A DNA stretch of 64,000 nt, taken from the NCBI GenBank assembly GCA_045531205.1, contig JAZSDN010000052.1:1-64000 (forward strand). Direction: 5' to 3'. A model generated the notes under the pieces. The model was given only the letters and a program-made list of their open reading frames with translations, ran no database searches and had not been told where the DNA came from. Origin of the DNA: JAZNQL01 sp045531205. GTDB taxonomy: Bacteria; Bacillota; Clostridia; UMGS1883; UMGS1540. How positions within the stretch are numbered: position 1 is the stretch's first letter; each line of letters starts with the position of its first letter. Positions 1-9,381 of the stretch are shown here, in pieces. The position numbers and the translations under genes were made by a program.

Positions 1-1510
1 CGTTAAATCTAACTATAGCGTAAGCTGATTTGTTTTCGATTATATCAACAGCCTTAACCTGTTCGATTTCAAAGCCTTTATGCCATACTGCAAAGTTATA
101 GTGGTTACCGCCACCGCCGTAGCCGCCTATACCTACTTTAACAGCATTAATTTCAGCATCGGTTATATCAAAGTTTATGCCTACTTCGTACATTCTTCCA
201 GCTGCAGAATCAAGGAAAGGAATTTCTATAGCCGATTCATTGTTAGCGGAGTAATTTTGTCTTCCTGTTGTTGTTTCAAGAGTTTTTTTGTTAATTGACT
301 TAAGATATTTGTTAATTTCGGTATAAGTACCGTCTTCGTTCTTATGATAGAACCAGTATGATAAGGCTGAACGTGCTGTTCCGTTATTGTTTCTTGTATA
401 AGCGGTTGTTGTAAGAGTATAGTTATAGCCAGGGTCAATATCAACCATTTTGGTTAAAACCATATCGGAGCCTGTTTTTCTTACATATACTTCGCCTTCA
501 ATTACTTCCATTGTTGCACGTCTTCTTGCTCCTTCAAGAGTATCTGATGCACCGTGGGGTGTTCCGCCATTGTCTACTGTACACATCCAATCCCAGCCTG
601 TGGGAACGTGGAATGTATGTTCTATATCTTCATAAATTGTCTGTCCCTGGTCATCTTTACCATTAGAAACTGTAAGCAAAGCGTCTGTAATTTCTACATA
701 ACCATCTTCTGCAAATCTTTCTTTGTGATAGTAGTCTTTTATTTTTACATTATCTACTATTTCAACTTCTTCACCCTTTGTGATGGTGAATCCGTCGTGC
801 CATACTCTAAAGTTTGAATGGTCGGAGTTACCACCGAAACCGCCAAGACCGATTAAAAGTGTGTTTGCATTTGCATCTGTAACAGGTACTTCAATAGTAA
901 GAGTTTTTGTGTAAACAACATTCCACGCGTTCCAGGGTTCTTCTGTTTCGGTTCCTTCTGTTCTGTAATCGTAGTTTGTTGAAACCTTTGAAATTCTTAC
1001 TTTTTCGTAGTTATTTGCGGTAAGGTAATCGTTTAAGTCTACAATATTACCTTCTTCATCTTCGTTACAGAACCAAGCTGTTAAAGCTGTTCTGCCCTGG
1101 TTTGATACTGCATAGGTGTTTGTTGTAATTGTGTACTTATAGCCAGGTTCTACAGTTACAGCTTTTGTAATAGCTGTGTCGTTACCTGTCATACCAAGGT
1201 ATGTAACACCATCAGCCATAGTTTCTACTTGGGATCTTATTCTATCGCCTGATGTATTTGCTGCCTGTGATGTCCAGCCGCCTTCAAGACCTGTGTGACG
1301 CCAATCCCATCCTAAAGGAATCTTGAGAGTGTGTTCGTATTCGTTACCATCTGCATCTGCCCATACAGCGTCCGTTACATCTACAAATCCGTCCTTTTCA
1401 AAGCTTTCTGTGTAAGGGAATTCCAATGCATCTGCCGATACCATAGGAACTGCTGTTACGCAAGTTGCGAGCATTGCAATTAAGCATAACAATGATACTA
1501 ATTTTTTCAT
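1..1510 (-). CDS. Secreted protein with two tandem copies of an unassigned module (partial, 3' end outside window)
   Basis: Reads open from an ATG at 1510 to the window edge (503 codons, no stop), so the C-terminus is missing. A GGAGA ribosome binding site precedes the start. Residues 1-27 form a signal peptide (Lys-Lys start, hydrophobic core, cleavage near SADA). The rest is two copies of the same module, about residues 30-250 and 262-490. Each copy has a GWDW motif, a V-x-V/I-E/D-PGY-x-YT strand (near residues 117 and 355), a DYL/KYL helix motif and a closing N-x-L/V-x-I/V-G-L/I-GG motif followed by F-x-V-W-H. The same module occurs once in each of the two giant paralogues downstream, which suggests a glycan-binding beta-sandwich; that role is inferred. 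No catalytic domain lies in the visible part. Base composition matches its neighbours. Confidence 0.85.
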   Translation of the reverse strand, partial: MKKLVSLLCLIAMLATCVTAVPMVSADALEFPYTESFEKDGFVDVTDAVWADADGNEYEHTLKIPLGWDWRHTGLEGGWTSQAANTSGDRIRSQVETMADGVTYLGMTGNDTAITKAVTVEPGYKYTITTNTYAVSNQGRTALTAWFCNEDEEGNIVDLNDYLTANNYEKVRISKVSTNYDYRTEGTETEEPWNAWNVVYTKTLTIEVPVTDANANTLLIGLGGFGGNSDHSNFRVWHDGFTITKGEEVEIVDNVKIKDYYHKERFAEDGYVEITDALLTVSNGKDDQGQTIYEDIEHTFHVPTGWDWMCTVDNGGTPHGASDTLEGARRRATMEVIEGEVYVRKTGSDMVLTKMVDIDPGYNYTLTTTAYTRNNNGTARSALSYWFYHKNEDGTYTEINKYLKSINKKTLETTTGRQNYSANNESAIEIPFLDSAAGRMYEVGINFDITDAEINAVKVGIGGYGGGGNHYNFAVWHKGFEIEQVKAVDIIENKSAYAIVRFN

Positions 1511-1575
1511 AGTCTTTCTCCTTTTCTTTTTTGAATAATTGTTTGAAAATATTAATAAATTTTTATAATAATTTT

Positions 1576-1603
1576 ATTATATCATAACTTATACGATATA
1601 CAA
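1576..1603 (-). promoter_or_regulatory. Putative sigma-A promoter of the module protein
   Basis: On the minus strand TTGTAT (1603-1598), 16 bp, then TATAAT (1581-1576). It lies about 65 bp upstream of the start codon at 1510 in AT-rich sequence. The -10 is perfect and the -35 weak. Confidence 0.45.
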
Positions 1604-1745
1604 TAGGAAATTCACTCATTGTTGTTACTAATTTAAGTTTTTAAAAAATGGCTCTATTATATTCTAATTGTAGCAGAACAACAGTTATAAAAAAAGATGT
1701 ATTGTTCCCCTTTTTTTGTAATATTTTCCCGTTATTTGATGCAGA

Positions 1746-1784
1746 TTTATAAAAAGGCAGTTTACCAAACTGCCTTTTTATAAA
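1746..1784. terminator. Bidirectional terminator after the 1315-aa glycosidase-like gene
   Basis: An 18-bp perfect stem containing GGCAG/CTGCC, with a 3-nt ACC loop and A/T-rich ends on both sides. It lies about 20 bp past the stop codon of the minus-strand gene at 1806. Confidence 0.85.
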
Positions 1785-1805
1785 TTTCTATTGTTATATT
1801 ACTTT

Positions 1806-4800
1806 TCAAATTTCTTCGTTTATAAGATTTTTACCAACATTTTCTGCTACATTTTTTTGTCCACTATCTTCGTTAACCTTAAAAATATAAATTTCCTTAT
1901 CCAAATCGACAAGCTCTTTATAGCTTATTGCTTTTGTTTTGCCGTATATACGTGTGCCGTTTGAAGCTTCAACATAAGGAGTTGCATAATAAACAATTTC
2001 TTCATTCTGGCTTGGTATTACAAGATTTGCGTAAAGAATTCCTTTAGGATTCATTAAAGAACCAACTTCAAAGTTTGAAATAAAGTTTTTGTCTGCAATA
2101 CCATAAATTTTGTTTCCGCTTTTTATTCTGCTAAAAATATTGTTAAATATAAAGGGTTTATAACCCGCTTCAACTGTTGGATTTTCGGCAAGGGTTGTTA
2201 TTACAAAGCCTGCTTTTGCATAAGCTGTGTAGGAAGAATCAACAAGTGCTAAAAATCTTATGGCGTTTGCTCCGCTTGAAAGGGTAACCCTTTGTGATTG
2301 TGCACTTGAAATTACGTTATGGTCGGGCGCGGCATACCACAAGGCTGACAGAGAAATTTGCTTTTCTTCTTCTGAAAAAGCATATTTTTCGCCTTTTTCG
2401 GAGGTATACACATTATCCCCTATCTGCCACCCTTTAAAATAGCCTGACTGTGAGACTATTGAAACGCTTGAATCAACGGCTGATTTTACTGGTCTGAGCG
2501 TGATTTTACCTTCGCTTGCTTTAACAGTTTTTTCAATGGTATTTCCTCCGCCCAAGTCATAAGTTGCAGAGACCATACGGAGGTTTTCCTGAATCTGTGC
2601 TGCGCCTGTACGTTTAAGTTTGTATCCGAAATAATATACACCGGTTGTGGGGCCCAGCTCTTTGTTTGTTCTTCCGCCCAAAGTTATTTTAATTGCGTTT
2701 ACATTAGAATCTGTAATTGTAAATGCTACATCTACAGGGATATCATAACAGTCATTTCCTGTAGCATATCTTGATGATTCAGTATAAGTTCCTAAGTCAG
2801 AACCTTCTGTTCCTCTGAATTTTACAGTTTCAAGTGTGTTTTGGAAATTATTATCTGTAAGATAATCGTTAATAGGTGTATAACTGCCATCTGCATTTTT
2901 GTGGTAGAGGTAAACATGTGCTGTTGACCATACACCACTTTTTCCAAAGGCTGTTGCATCTACACTAAGTGTGTAAGCATATCCGGGTTCAACATCAATA
3001 TATTTTGCCATTCTTACAGCAGAACCTTTTACCTGATAGAAAGGTTCTTTACTTACCGATGTTGTGCTTTGACTAACAATTGTTCCGTTTGTAATGTAGT
3101 TGTTAAGCTGATAATCGGAAGTATTGTCATCATACTTTTCAACTGTCCAGTCTTTGCTTGGAAGCTGATGTGTAGCTGTATAAGTAATAGTAGTTTCATT
3201 CCAGTTACCGTTAATTGTAATTTCTTTTTGTACATAGTTTGCTGTAAAGGTTTCTCTGGATACAATATCTTCTTCTGTGTACTCGTATATAGCTGCGGCC
3301 CCTGCTGCTAAAGTCATAGAAATCTGTGAACTTGTATTGGAAACATTTACATTCAAAGTACTTCCCGTTGTGTTTCCGTATGTTTTAAGTTCACCACCTA
3401 TTTCCTCCTGTACTGTGAAAGTGGCTGTCTGTGAGTTTGAAGCATCACGGTTTAATACGGCAATATATGTTTTATCTGCTTTTTGCCAGATATGATACCA
3501 TATTTTTTGGTCATTTGATGTATTTCCATCATTCAAATTGCTTATCTGTGAAGCTAATACAGTTCCCTCATCCGACCTGAACATCTTATAAAGAATAGGC
3601 ATTTCTTCCTTTGCAATGGGCGGAATTGCCGCTGCAAAAGCTGCGTGATCCGGATGTGATATACCTTTATTTGAATCAGAATCCATTAAATGATAGTATC
3701 CACCGTAATCTACGCCTGTAAATGCTGTTTGATAAATCATGTGACGTGCCTGATTTTCTGTTGGGAAATAGCCAAGCCAGTCAAATGTTTGTATAATTGC
3801 CGCGGTTGGCTTGTTGTGATGCGTTGAAGAATCTTTTGCAATTTTTTGCAGGTACGGAGTAATATATGTTGAATAATTACCATTGCCAAGAGCATAATAA
3901 GCGTCCATACAAAGCATATCTGATGTTTTAAAATGCGTTTCTTTGTAACCTAGATTTGCTTCAATATAGAATACAGGGTGGTCGGGGTCTATGTCACGTA
4001 TAATCTGGTAACTGCTGCGAAGCCATGCATCAGGATACATTGATGTGCTTGGTTCATCCTGCACTCCCCATGCAAATACTGCAGGGTGGTTTTTTACAGA
4101 ATTTACTGCATCTATAACCTCGGAAGGATATCTTCCGCAAGCGTTATCGTTTGAAAAAAGGTCTACAATTGCTTTTATTCCGTACTGCTGACATAAATCA
4201 AGCTTTTCTAAAAGTGCGTTTGGTGTTCTTACATTACCTATTGTAGTAACAGTAACCCCAACGTCTTTTGCAACCTGAAGTCTTGCAGCGTTTGATGCCG
4301 AATTGCCCATTACTATATGCAAGGGGTTGCCGTTTTCGTCAATCCATTCGCCATCTTCGTTTAAATGGGTAGGTCTTGCATAATATATAAAATAGTTTGA
4401 GTTAGAGCCTGCTAAAGTTCCATTTGCGTTATATACTTCTGCAGTAACAATATATTTGTCACCATAAGAAGGATTTAATGCCGCTGTTGTAAACGGAACT
4501 GTTATAGTAGAGCTAATTGCCGAGGTGTTTTCAACAAGCTTTGTGCTGCTTCCTTCTTTTGTAATATAAGTTTTAACGCTTCCTCCCGCATTTGCCGAAA
4601 GAGCTGTGTTTGTTACATTTACAGTTGCACTGCCGCCGTTCCATTCTTTATAGTAGTACCACTGGTCGGTTTCTATATCGCAAGGCTTTGCATCGCTTAT
4701 CTTCTGCAAGGAAATATCATCAACATAAATCTCGTGTCCAGTTGACGCTAAAATACAAAGCTTAATTGATGCCGTGCCAGGAATTTGCTTTATTGTAAAA

Positions 4801-5753
4801 TATTTTACAATTTTTGTCCATTCGTTTGCAGGGCGTCTGTCTGCTTCACTGAAGGTTTCGGGATAACCTTGTGTATACAAAACATTACCGCTTGCATCAA
4901 GATACTTTATTCTCGCCATACCTTTTTTCCCTGTTACAAAATATGCATACATAGAAAACTTGTATGTTGCGGTAGGTTCTACTGCAACTGTCTGGCTGAT
5001 TTCAGGATAATTAGCTCCTGCCGTTTCGTAAAGCTTTACAGAGTGTGAGCCTGAATTTGCTTTAGCTGTAGTGTAAACTGTGTGTGTATTTGACCCCCAT
5101 GCTCCTTTGCTTGTCAAAGGCTCCCAACCTGCAGGGCCTGAACCTGATGCAGTTTCAAATCCAGAGTTTGAAAGGATGTTTGCACTTGTTACTTCCCTGT
5201 CTATTTGTTTCCATGAAAATTCTTCGGGATACTGTAAAAGCATAGCATTGTCAAAATAAATTTTTGATTTAGCCTTTACCCCAAATGTTACAACAGCATA
5301 AGAAGCTCTTTGAGGTGCTTCTGTTTCTGCAGCAAGCATTCCCCATGAATTTGTTGAGGGATAAACTGTTTTTGTCACAGTTGCAAGCTGAATATCTGTA
5401 TTTGAATAAACATCTATTGTAACAAAAGCAGCGTCATCATAGCTTACTGCATTGTAATGCACTGAAAACTGAAGCATTTCACCCTCTGTTACTGTATGAC
5501 GCTGTGAAAACGAAAATGCCGAAGAAGCATCAATATAAAGTGATTTTGTTCCGCTCCATACTCTGTCGGTACTTGAATAGTAAGTGGCTGCACCTGAAAA
5601 AGTCCAGCCTGATGCGTCAACTTCAAAATCATTATTAACTGTGTTTGAAAATGTGCTTGTAAGGCCTTTCGCTATATTGCTAGCCTGTGCGGGCACAAAT
5701 ATTGTTACAGAAATAATTATGCAACATATTATCAATGACAAAAATTTTTTCAT
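1806..5753 (-). CDS. Giant secreted glycoside-hydrolase-like protein with clan A-type barrel and binding modules
   Basis: 1315 aa with a signal peptide (about residues 1-24, ending PAQAS). In order: two jelly-roll modules of CBM4/9 type (about 30-180 and 190-360; both contain F-E-x-x-x-G-W and an IYFDN or IYVDD strand), an Ig-like domain (365-455), a TIM barrel (about 460-730), a beta-sandwich (750-830), one copy of the module seen twice in the protein at 1-1510 (835-1060), a Listeria/Bacteroides-type repeat ending SLSALWY, and a C-terminal domain starting AIRFLALVD that is common in clostridial secreted proteins. The HPAVFAWGVQDEP motif near residue 560 resembles the acid/base strand of clan A hydrolases; the Glu is the candidate acid/base. 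I cannot assign a GH family or substrate. No LPXTG, SLH or dockerin is visible, so it is probably released. It is a close paralogue of the gene at 11567 and has its own promoter. Confidence 0.8.
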   Translation of the reverse strand: MKKFLSLIICCIIISVTIFVPAQASNIAKGLTSTFSNTVNNDFEVDASGWTFSGAATYYSSTDRVWSGTKSLYIDASSAFSFSQRHTVTEGEMLQFSVHYNAVSYDDAAFVTIDVYSNTDIQLATVTKTVYPSTNSWGMLAAETEAPQRASYAVVTFGVKAKSKIYFDNAMLLQYPEEFSWKQIDREVTSANILSNSGFETASGSGPAGWEPLTSKGAWGSNTHTVYTTAKANSGSHSVKLYETAGANYPEISQTVAVEPTATYKFSMYAYFVTGKKGMARIKYLDASGNVLYTQGYPETFSEADRRPANEWTKIVKYFTIKQIPGTASIKLCILASTGHEIYVDDISLQKISDAKPCDIETDQWYYYKEWNGGSATVNVTNTALSANAGGSVKTYITKEGSSTKLVENTSAISSTITVPFTTAALNPSYGDKYIVTAEVYNANGTLAGSNSNYFIYYARPTHLNEDGEWIDENGNPLHIVMGNSASNAARLQVAKDVGVTVTTIGNVRTPNALLEKLDLCQQYGIKAIVDLFSNDNACGRYPSEVIDAVNSVKNHPAVFAWGVQDEPSTSMYPDAWLRSSYQIIRDIDPDHPVFYIEANLGYKETHFKTSDMLCMDAYYALGNGNYSTYITPYLQKIAKDSSTHHNKPTAAIIQTFDWLGYFPTENQARHMIYQTAFTGVDYGGYYHLMDSDSNKGISHPDHAAFAAAIPPIAKEEMPILYKMFRSDEGTVLASQISNLNDGNTSNDQKIWYHIWQKADKTYIAVLNRDASNSQTATFTVQEEIGGELKTYGNTTGSTLNVNVSNTSSQISMTLAAGAAAIYEYTEEDIVSRETFTANYVQKEITINGNWNETTITYTATHQLPSKDWTVEKYDDNTSDYQLNNYITNGTIVSQSTTSVSKEPFYQVKGSAVRMAKYIDVEPGYAYTLSVDATAFGKSGVWSTAHVYLYHKNADGSYTPINDYLTDNNFQNTLETVKFRGTEGSDLGTYTESSRYATGNDCYDIPVDVAFTITDSNVNAIKITLGGRTNKELGPTTGVYYFGYKLKRTGAAQIQENLRMVSATYDLGGGNTIEKTVKASEGKITLRPVKSAVDSSVSIVSQSGYFKGWQIGDNVYTSEKGEKYAFSEEEKQISLSALWYAAPDHNVISSAQSQRVTLSSGANAIRFLALVDSSYTAYAKAGFVITTLAENPTVEAGYKPFIFNNIFSRIKSGNKIYGIADKNFISNFEVGSLMNPKGILYANLVIPSQNEEIVYYATPYVEASNGTRIYGKTKAISYKELVDLDKEIYIFKVNEDSGQKNVAENVGKNLINEEI

Positions 5754-5784
5754 TTTTTCTTTTCTCCTTTATAGATATGTATTT

Positions 5785-5813
5785 ATTATACTAAAACGAT
5801 TTAGTTTTGTCAA
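5785..5813 (-). promoter_or_regulatory. Consensus sigma-A promoter with a palindrome in the spacer
   Basis: Minus-strand TTGACA (5813-5808), 17-bp spacer, TATAAT (5790-5785), followed by an AAAGGAG ribosome binding site and the start at 5753. The spacer holds ACTAAAACGATTTAGT (5790-5805), a 16-bp palindrome with one mismatched pair and a central CG, as in LacI/CcpA-type operators. It differs from the 14-bp operator at the lacI-type gene. Repressor control of this secreted enzyme is inferred. Confidence 0.8.
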
Positions 5814-5861
5814 TATATTCATATAAAAACAGCAGGCTATGCCATGTACTCTTAAGGACAT

Positions 5862-5898
5862 AAAAATGGTTGTATCGTACGACGATACAACCATTTTT
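5862..5898. terminator. Hairpin terminator at the end of the GH36 gene
   Basis: A 17-bp perfect stem (AAAAATGGTTGTATCGT and its complement) with a 3-nt loop. It starts within the stop codon of the minus-strand GH36 gene and ends in T-rich sequence. It separates the lacI-type operon from the 1315-aa gene. Confidence 0.8.
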
Positions 5899-7781
5899 TA
5901 TTTTGTTACATATTCAAAAATTGTAGAACTCCTCTTATGAGGTAAGGTGATTTCTAAAATGTCAGTTGCAATAAACGCGGTATTGTCATCCAGATTTTTG
6001 TAGGTATAGTTTTTACCGTCTAAAAGTCCTTTTAATCTTATTTTTACAGTATCAAACGGTGATTGGCACCGTCTAAAAGTCATTACAATGCCGCTTCCCG
6101 AATCAGCATCATGATACTGCCATATTGCCCAGGATGTATCATCAAAGCAATATGAACCGTGATTATAAAAATCACAAGAAAAATATTTTCTTATTTTTCT
6201 ATACTCATCAGTTATTTTTTTAGCCCATATAAAATCTGCGTCATCCATACTCTGAAATATTGCATTGTAAAACGCTCCGCCCCAACTTGAAGAATAAGAA
6301 CTTCTTATAGCATAGGTGTCATTCTTTGTTTTACTTGTGCATCCATTATAAGGAATATATGACGAAATATTAGCATTATGCACCTGTAAAACCTCAGGAT
6401 TTTCATTAAAGTTACATTGATAGTCACTTCTGAAAAACGGTATTGAGCGTTTTAATGTTTCAATATCAATTCTTCGTCCGCCGGATGCACAGTTATCAAT
6501 TATCAATTCCGGATATTTTCCAAGAATAAAGTCCCAGAATTTATACATACCCATAATATGCTTAATTTCGGTAATGCCGCGGCGATTTTCTTCATCCGCC
6601 TCTTTAAAATATTCGGTTGTTTGTATATTAAAATCCTGCCTATAACATGAAAGTTTAAGTTTATCAATATATTGTGACACTATTTCGCATACATACGCCA
6701 AAGCATCTTCGTTTCCGTAATTCAACAACTTTGACATATTATTACCATAAGACAAAAACCAGTCAGGATGTTTTTCTTCTGTTTTTGTTCCCGCAATAGC
6801 TCTTTCTGGTTCCAACCAAAGCATAATATTCATACCCGCATCATTCACAATGTTCATTACATCTTCAAGCTCGCAAGGATGAACACGTTTATTTACATCC
6901 CATTCACCTGTATGTACACTCCAGTCTCCACTGAAGGCATCGTCGCATTTTGTGCACTCGCCATACCAACCTGCATCAATCCATACATCCTCAAACTTTA
7001 TATCGTACTTTTTGAATTCGTTGATACGCTTTTTCATTTCCTCACTTGTAAGACCACCCCATAATTCACACGCCATTAATCCATCACGGGTTGCAGCAGT
7101 GCAAGATCGATGCGAAAAATGATTTTTTATAAGTTTTCTAAATTTGTTATGCTTCTGCTCAGCATCGTCATATTTCATTATAAGTACAGAAGATGTTCGT
7201 ATCTTTTCTCCAGGTTTTAAGTAAAATCGTGTTTCCTTCAATCCACTTTTCATTATAATGCCGCCATCAGCACGAGCAAACTCAGCTTTCCAGTCTCCCG
7301 TCCACCCAATAGCTGTTATATAACCTTTGTTTTTTGCTGTTGCATCAAAAAACGGCATCATTCCTTCGCTTGAACGACCACCCATATTCGCAAATGTTTT
7401 TCTTTTTTTATACGCTTTATCAAGATACTCATAATTAAACTGATATTCCTGTGCACTTACTTTATCATTTTCCCAGTAATTAAAGCCGTCAACCATACCA
7501 TTCATTGTAATAACACATGCGTCTCCAACTTTTGGCATATATCCGGATTTTGGTTCTGCCGGCATATCAAGCGGAAGCAGAACATCACAATCATTAATAT
7601 CGGATATAACACCGCTATTTACCGACGACTTATTTTCAAAATATAAAACCCACTCAATAGCATCAAACTCTTTATATTCACTTATTTCCATGGTAACCGT
7701 AATGTTTTCTTCAAGTTCATATATTTTTGAATTTGATGTAATTTGTATATCATTATATTTAAAGCTGTAACTCGGTTTCAT
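5898..7781 (-). CDS. Alpha-galactosidase, GH36 (melibiase)
   Basis: 627 aa with no signal peptide, so cytoplasmic. It should release terminal alpha-galactose from imported oligosaccharides. Layout: N-terminal beta-sandwich (about 1-225), TIM barrel (230-540) with WIDAGWYG, MLWLEPERA and CASGGRRID, and a C-terminal beta-domain. The nucleophile strand reads YRQDFN near residue 380 (Asp nucleophile) and the acid/base strand FFRSD near 450 (Asp). At 627 aa it is shorter than classic GH36 enzymes of about 700-730 aa. It starts 18 bp after the deacetylase stop and is the last gene of the lacI-led run. The GH36 superfamily assignment is firm; exact substrate is not, because some members act on alpha-GalNAc or transfer galactose. 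Confidence 0.9.
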   Translation of the reverse strand: MKPSYSFKYNDIQITSNSKIYELEENITVTMEISEYKEFDAIEWVLYFENKSSVNSGVISDINDCDVLLPLDMPAEPKSGYMPKVGDACVITMNGMVDGFNYWENDKVSAQEYQFNYEYLDKAYKKRKTFANMGGRSSEGMMPFFDATAKNKGYITAIGWTGDWKAEFARADGGIIMKSGLKETRFYLKPGEKIRTSSVLIMKYDDAEQKHNKFRKLIKNHFSHRSCTAATRDGLMACELWGGLTSEEMKKRINEFKKYDIKFEDVWIDAGWYGECTKCDDAFSGDWSVHTGEWDVNKRVHPCELEDVMNIVNDAGMNIMLWLEPERAIAGTKTEEKHPDWFLSYGNNMSKLLNYGNEDALAYVCEIVSQYIDKLKLSCYRQDFNIQTTEYFKEADEENRRGITEIKHIMGMYKFWDFILGKYPELIIDNCASGGRRIDIETLKRSIPFFRSDYQCNFNENPEVLQVHNANISSYIPYNGCTSKTKNDTYAIRSSYSSSWGGAFYNAIFQSMDDADFIWAKKITDEYRKIRKYFSCDFYNHGSYCFDDTSWAIWQYHDADSGSGIVMTFRRCQSPFDTVKIRLKGLLDGKNYTYKNLDDNTAFIATDILEITLPHKRSSTIFEYVTK

Positions 7782-7799
7782 TTCTTTACTCCTTCTCTT

Positions 7800-8519
7800 T
7801 TATTTAATCCCAAAATACTTGAAAACTTGGTCATTGGTTCCGTAATATATGTCATCTTTCCCCGCTATCAATTCACAAAAGTGTTCAAAGCCAGTCCAAA
7901 ACTTTTCATCTACATCCAACTCATAACTATGTCCCCAAATATAAAATATCTGTGGCTTATCTGTCTCAAGATTTATAAAATCATGTGCTAGCTTATCTCT
8001 CAATTCAAACTCTCTGTGAGAAACAGTGGGCTGAAATATCATAATATCCTCGGGTACATCAAAGGTATAACTTGACTTTGCCGTTCTTCCGTAATAAAGA
8101 TTTGTATTATCCTTTATAAGTTTTTTTACACGTTCATTATAATACTCACAGTAGCCACCGGGATATGCAAAGCCATTAATCTGATATCCTGTCAATTTTT
8201 CTAAATTTTTTGCATCTTCACTCATTTGAAAAACCACTTGGTCATCCGAAAGCTGTGTCAAAATAGGATGATTCATCGAATGAGCAGCCACTTCATGCTT
8301 CTCGTAGACTTGTTTAAACTCATCTATGGGAATTCTATGGTTATTAAACACTGTCTTTTTTCCCAAAAACATCGCTTCGTGACTCGTATGTTTATCAAGT
8401 AATCCGGAATTTATATTAAATGTAGACTTGAGAGAATATCTGTCAAATATATCTATAAGACGCTTATCTTGCTGAACTCCGTCATCAAAACTGAAAGTTA
8501 TCGCTTTAAACTTTTTCAT
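7800..8519 (-). CDS. Polysaccharide deacetylase family protein (NodB-like, CE4)
   Basis: 239 aa without a signal peptide. Family members remove N- or O-acetyl groups from sugars using a metal bound by Asp-His-His. Seen here: TFSFDDG near residues 8-14 (the second Asp is the metal ligand, the first the catalytic base), HSMNHP near residue 80 (H-x3-H metal ligands), and FAYPGG near 125 (motif 3). The C-terminal half carries HSY and W residues that could form the remaining motifs. It overlaps the upstream metallohydrolase by 4 bp (ATGA), so the two are probably translationally coupled. Together with GH36 it suggests processing of an acetylated galactose-containing oligosaccharide inside the cell, which is inference. 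Confidence 0.85.
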   Translation of the reverse strand: MKKFKAITFSFDDGVQQDKRLIDIFDRYSLKSTFNINSGLLDKHTSHEAMFLGKKTVFNNHRIPIDEFKQVYEKHEVAAHSMNHPILTQLSDDQVVFQMSEDAKNLEKLTGYQINGFAYPGGYCEYYNERVKKLIKDNTNLYYGRTAKSSYTFDVPEDIMIFQPTVSHREFELRDKLAHDFINLETDKPQIFYIWGHSYELDVDEKFWTGFEHFCELIAGKDDIYYGTNDQVFKYFGIK

Positions 8520-9319
8520 ATATTCTTTTCCCTCTCTATCATTTTTTCAAGATTTTCTATGCACCATAAATTATATTTTTCCCATTCATCCGGATTGACA
8601 AATGCATATTCTTCTCCGTTTCTAACTTTTTCTGCCTTTTCTTCAGTATTATTATGTTGCATATGGTTACCTAAGAATATATCAACCTTTTCCTCATTAA
8701 GCCTTAACATAGACCGCTTAAAATCATCCCTCAAAGTATATGGAAGATTATATTTATCAAGAAATTCACTGCAAAGTGTGTTTATTCCCATGCCGCCATG
8801 AAGGCCAACTCTAAAAGTATCTTTTCCGTTTGTGACATCAAAAAAATATGACATTGCACCCGGTGTGTGTCCAGGGGTTGCAACAGCTTTAATTTTAGTA
8901 TTTCCAAGCTCAATTATATCACCGTCTTTAACTAAAACATCCGGCTCAAAAATTTCGTTAAATTCCATATCAAGCTCTTTTGCATACGACAAATCAAGTT
9001 CACCGTTTGCATACTGCCTGTCCGGCTCGCCCAAAAATGTTTTGGAACCTGTAAGCTCCACTAAAGCCCTTGTTGCTCCAAAGTGGTCAATATGTCCGTG
9101 AGTATGTATAATATATTTTAAGTCATGAACATCAAGACCAACACTGTAAATTCCGTCAATCACATTGTATAACGAATGTTGATATCCACTATCCAGCATT
9201 ATAAGGCCTTCTCCGGTATCAATAATATGGGTCGATGCGGGTTTTGTTCCCACAAAATACAAATTTCCAAAAATCTTTACTGCCGGGAATCTCCCTTCCC
9301 ATGGTGGTGTCCGGTTCAT
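8516..9319 (-). CDS. Metallo-beta-lactamase fold hydrolase
   Basis: 267 aa from the chosen ATG at 9319. In-frame ATGs at 9325 and 9346 are possible, but the only good ribosome binding site (AAGGAAG) sits right before 9325/9319. The HTHGHIDH motif (about residue 71) gives the di-metal site of this fold, with GEPDRQY, a Thr-Pro-Gly-His-Thr motif (TPGHT) and a late LGNHMQH segment supplying further ligands. No signal peptide. Family members hydrolyse esters, lactones, thioesters or phosphodiesters; nothing here decides which. In an operon with a deacetylase and alpha-galactosidase, a sugar lactone or ester is a reasonable guess only. Confidence 0.8.
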   Translation of the reverse strand: MNRTPPWEGRFPAVKIFGNLYFVGTKPASTHIIDTGEGLIMLDSGYQHSLYNVIDGIYSVGLDVHDLKYIIHTHGHIDHFGATRALVELTGSKTFLGEPDRQYANGELDLSYAKELDMEFNEIFEPDVLVKDGDIIELGNTKIKAVATPGHTPGAMSYFFDVTNGKDTFRVGLHGGMGINTLCSEFLDKYNLPYTLRDDFKRSMLRLNEEKVDIFLGNHMQHNNTEEKAEKVRNGEEYAFVNPDEWEKYNLWCIENLEKMIEREKNI

Positions 9320-9381
9320 TATCATTTCTTCCTTTCCGTTTTTCATAATGTAATATAAACTTCTTTATCATAATACCTTTT

